In this document: one piece after another, positions 61,856 to 64,000 of the stretch
Position numbering within the stretch: the first letter of the stretch is position 1
Layout of the letters: each line of letters starts with the position of its first letter
Assembly (NCBI RefSeq): GCF_024211275.1
Contig: NZ_JAMLDX010000002.1
Coordinates: forward strand, 1-64,000
Source: Sphingomonas tagetis
GTDB lineage: Bacteria; Pseudomonadota; Alphaproteobacteria; Sphingomonadales; Sphingomonadaceae
Direction: 5' to 3'
DNA: 64,000 nt
Position numbers and translations under genes: made by a program
The notes under the pieces: generated by a model
The model's database searches: none
What the model saw: the letters and a program-made list of their open reading frames with translations, nothing else
Told to the model about the DNA's origin: nothing

Positions 61856-63487
61856 ATGTACAAGTACGACGAATATGACCACTCGATCGTCGCGTCGCGC
61901 GTCGAGGAATTCCGCGACCAGGTGCAGCGCCGCCTGGCCGGGCAGATCACCGAGGACCAGTTCAAGCCGCTCCGGCTGATGAACGGCCTCTATCTCCAGC
62001 TTCACGCCTATATGCTGCGCGTCGCGGTCCCCTATGGCACGCTCGACAGCCGGCAGATGCGGATGCTCGCGCATATCGCGCGCAAATATGACCGCGATTA
62101 CGGCCATTTCACCACGCGCCAGAACATTCAGTATAACTGGATCAAGCTGGAGGACGCGCCCGACATCCTCGCCGATCTGGCGAGCGTCGAAATGCATGCG
62201 ATCCAGACCTCGGGCAACTGCATCCGCAACATCAGCAGCGACCAATATGCCGGCGCCGCGGCGGACGAACTGACCGATCCGCGCCCCTGGGCTGAGCTGC
62301 TGCGCCAGTGGAGTACCTTCCACCCCGAATTCAGCTATCTCCCGCGCAAGTTCAAGATCGCGGTGATCGCCGCGGACGAGGATCGTGCGGCGATGCGGCT
62401 GCACGATATCGGCATCCAGATCGTCGAGCAGGACGGTGTTTTGGGGGCAAAGGTGTTCGTCGGCGGCGGCATGGGCCGCACCCCGATGATCGCGCCCGAG
62501 ATCAAGGGCTTCGTCCCGATCGAGGACCTGCTGAGCTATCTCGAGGCGTGCCTGCGCGTCTACAATCGCTACGGCCGCCGCGACAATATCTACAAGGCGC
62601 GGATCAAGATCCTGGTCCACGAGATCGGCGCGGACTCCTACCGCGCGCAGGTCGAGGACGAGTTCGTCGAGGTCAAGAAGCTCGGCATCGATCCGCCCAA
62701 GGCCGAGTTCGACCGCATCGCCGCCCATTTCGCCGATCCGGCGTTCGAGACCGGCCTGTCGGACGAGATCGACCGCAGCGACCCCGATTTCGCGGTTTGG
62801 CTCGACCAGAACACGGTCGCGCACAAGCAACCGGGCTACGCCATCGTCAACATCAGCCTGAAGCCCGCCGGGGGCATCCCCGGTGACGCATCGTCGGCGC
62901 AGATCGACCTGATGGCGGACATCGCCGAGCAATACGGCTTCGACGAGCTGCGCGTGACGCATGCGCAGAACATCGTGCTGCCGCATGTGAAAAAGGCCGA
63001 TCTTTACACGATCTGGCAGCAGCTGACCGAAGCGGGCCTGGCGGAAGCCAATCTCGACCTGATCAGCGACATCATCGCCTGCCCCGGCCTCGATTATTGC
63101 AGCCTTGCCAACGCCCGCTCGATCCCGGTCGCGCAGAAGATCGCGACTCGTTTCGCCGATCTCGGGCGGCAGCGCGAGCTTGGCGAATTGAAGCTCAAGA
63201 TCAGCGGCTGCATCAACGCCTGTGGCCACCACCATGCCGGTCACATCGGCATCCTCGGCGTCGACCGGAAGGGCACCGAAAATTACCAGCTGCTGCTCGG
63301 CGGATCGGGCGCGGAAGATACGTCGCTCGGCCAGATCACCGGCCCCGGCTTCAGCGAGGACGGCATCGTCGACGCGATCGAGAAGGCGACCGACGTCTAT
63401 CTCGCGCAGCGCGGCGAGGGCGAGCGCTTCCTCGACACCTATCGCCGCATCGGCATGGCGCCGTTCAAGGAGGCGATCTATGGTTGA
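61856..63487 (+). CDS. cysI: Sulfite/nitrite reductase (sirohaem, 4Fe-4S)
   Basis: A 543-residue hemoprotein starting at ATG 61856, two bases after the DUF2849 stop. The ferredoxin-like and sirohaem folds are repeated. The cluster Cys motifs are CPGLDYC (C-x5-C) and GCINACGHHHAGHIG (C-x3-C). The Arg/Lys-rich siroheme site (HFTTRQNIQYNWIKL) is intact. It reduces sulfite to sulfide. No cysJ flavoprotein lies in the window, so the electron donor is probably ferredoxin or an unidentified partner. It overlaps the DUF934 gene by eight bases. Confidence 0.93.
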   Translation: MYKYDEYDHSIVASRVEEFRDQVQRRLAGQITEDQFKPLRLMNGLYLQLHAYMLRVAVPYGTLDSRQMRMLAHIARKYDRDYGHFTTRQNIQYNWIKLEDAPDILADLASVEMHAIQTSGNCIRNISSDQYAGAAADELTDPRPWAELLRQWSTFHPEFSYLPRKFKIAVIAADEDRAAMRLHDIGIQIVEQDGVLGAKVFVGGGMGRTPMIAPEIKGFVPIEDLLSYLEACLRVYNRYGRRDNIYKARIKILVHEIGADSYRAQVEDEFVEVKKLGIDPPKAEFDRIAAHFADPAFETGLSDEIDRSDPDFAVWLDQNTVAHKQPGYAIVNISLKPAGGIPGDASSAQIDLMADIAEQYGFDELRVTHAQNIVLPHVKKADLYTIWQQLTEAGLAEANLDLISDIIACPGLDYCSLANARSIPVAQKIATRFADLGRQRELGELKLKISGCINACGHHHAGHIGILGVDRKGTENYQLLLGGSGAEDTSLGQITGPGFSEDGIVDAIEKATDVYLAQRGEGERFLDTYRRIGMAPFKEAIYG

Positions 63488-63905
63488 GCTCCTGCGCTAT
63501 CGTGACGACGAGCCGCATGACGAGCCCGCGGTGACGCTCGACTCGTTCCTCGGCCAGTCCAACGCCACCGCCGTCCGTATCGAGAGCGGCGAGGACGCGC
63601 GCGCGTTGCTGCCGCATCTCGGCCGGCTGTCGCTGGTGGAAGTCAGCTTCCCCAAGTTCCGCGACGGTCGTGGCTATTCCTCGGCGCGGATTCTGCGCGA
63701 GGCCGGCTATACCGGTGAACTGCGTGCGCAGGGCGACGTGCTGGTCGATCAGATCCCGCTGATGCGCCGCTGCGGCTTCGACAGCTTCGCGCCCGAAGCC
63801 GAGGTGGACGAGGCGGTGCTGACCGCGTCGCTGGCGCGCTACGACCATGTCTATCAGACCGCGGCGGACGCTTACGTCCCCGTCTGGAAGAAGCGGCATG
63901 GCTGA
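63480..63905 (+). CDS. DUF934 protein (COG3749), sulfite-reduction accessory
   Basis: A 141-residue protein starting at ATG 63480. LPHLGRLSLVEVSFPKFRDGRGYSSARILREAGYTGELRAQGDVLVDQIPLMRRCGFDSF is the DUF934 signature; one Cys lies in MRRCGFDSF. It is annotated as 'probably involved in sulfite reduction' by genomic context. The function is unresolved. It overlaps cysI and the next gene at both ends (eight bases each), so all are one operon. Confidence 0.92.
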   Translation: MVELLRYRDDEPHDEPAVTLDSFLGQSNATAVRIESGEDARALLPHLGRLSLVEVSFPKFRDGRGYSSARILREAGYTGELRAQGDVLVDQIPLMRRCGFDSFAPEAEVDEAVLTASLARYDHVYQTAADAYVPVWKKRHG

Positions 63906-64000
63906 CGTGGCCGACCGCAACATCGACCGCATCGACGTCGCCCCCGCTTTCACGGAGCGGGACGCGCTGCGCCTCAACAATTTGTTCCGCGGCGTATCGA
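63898..64000 (+). CDS. cysH: Phosphoadenylyl-sulfate reductase CysH, N-terminal part
   Basis: 34 residues from ATG 63898 to the window edge: MADVADRNIDRIDVAPAF followed by TERDALRLNNLFRGVS. The AxxLNxxFR pattern and the position after DUF934 identify CysH. It would reduce (phospho)adenylyl sulfate to sulfite with thioredoxin, upstream of CysI. The PAPS or APS preference lies outside the window. Confidence 0.75.
   Translation, partial: MADVADRNIDRIDVAPAFTERDALRLNNLFRGVS

Overview
The window is a high-GC chromosomal segment that reads as core genome of an alphaproteobacterium, most likely Sphingomonas or a close sphingomonad. Supporting signs are the tatABC-scpAB-nagZ-SPOR-argS gene order, an ATP12-type F1 assembly chaperone, DUF1178, DUF1244, DUF934 and DUF2849 proteins, a NodT-type outer-membrane factor, clustered Flp pilins, and palindromic intergenic repeats. 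No prophage, integrase island, CRISPR array, rRNA or complete insertion sequence was seen. About 80 protein genes and one tRNA (Arg, CCT) are called.

Layout. 1-7.9 kb: end of a DUF885 peptidase-like lipoprotein-type protein, a lipoprotein, crcB, an RluA-family pseudouridine synthase, a HAD phosphatase, an ATP12 chaperone, Sua5, a GntR regulator and a nitroreductase. 8-14 kb: a POT peptide symporter, an M13 peptidase and acetyl-CoA synthetase. 14-18.8 kb: a four-gene MacAB/NodT-type tripartite ABC efflux operon. 18.8-30 kb: a DMT transporter, mocA-xdhC, glpQ, an alpha/beta hydrolase, phenylalanine hydroxylase, a von Willebrand A protein, a CNNM/CorC protein, tadA and rpmB. 30-34.9 kb: a glycine-zipper protein, then a minus-strand run comF-grxC-nitrilase-DUF1178-tRNA-Arg. 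A 266-bp palindromic element with perfect 25-bp ends separates comF from a methyltransferase gene; mutT follows.

34.9-44.5 kb: three Flp pilin genes, accA, xerD, a large secreted hypothetical, aroK-aroB, a frameshifted TonB-like gene in a lower-GC patch, an amidohydrolase and DUF1244. 44.5-52.6 kb: pyruvate kinase, an entericidin-like lipoprotein, tatCBA, scpBA, nagZ, a SPOR protein and argS. 52.6-60.7 kb: rarD, a long nitronate-monooxygenase-like protein with a Cys motif, a GT4 glycosyltransferase, a hydrolase divergent from SelO, and astD. 60.7-64 kb: an assimilatory sulfate/siroheme operon, cobA-DUF2849-cysI-DUF934-cysH, cut by the window edge.

Many neighbours overlap by one to four bases (crcB/pseudouridine synthase, xdhC/mocA, aroK/aroB, tatB/tatC, scpA/scpB, grxC/nitrilase/DUF1178, cobA/DUF2849), which indicates translational coupling. 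I found no convincing new defence or mobile system. The best leads are the palindromic insertion at 33.3 kb, the triplicated Flp pilins with TTAAC half-sites, the unexplained DUF2849/DUF934 partners of sulfite reductase, and the Cys-bearing extension of the nitronate-monooxygenase-like protein.
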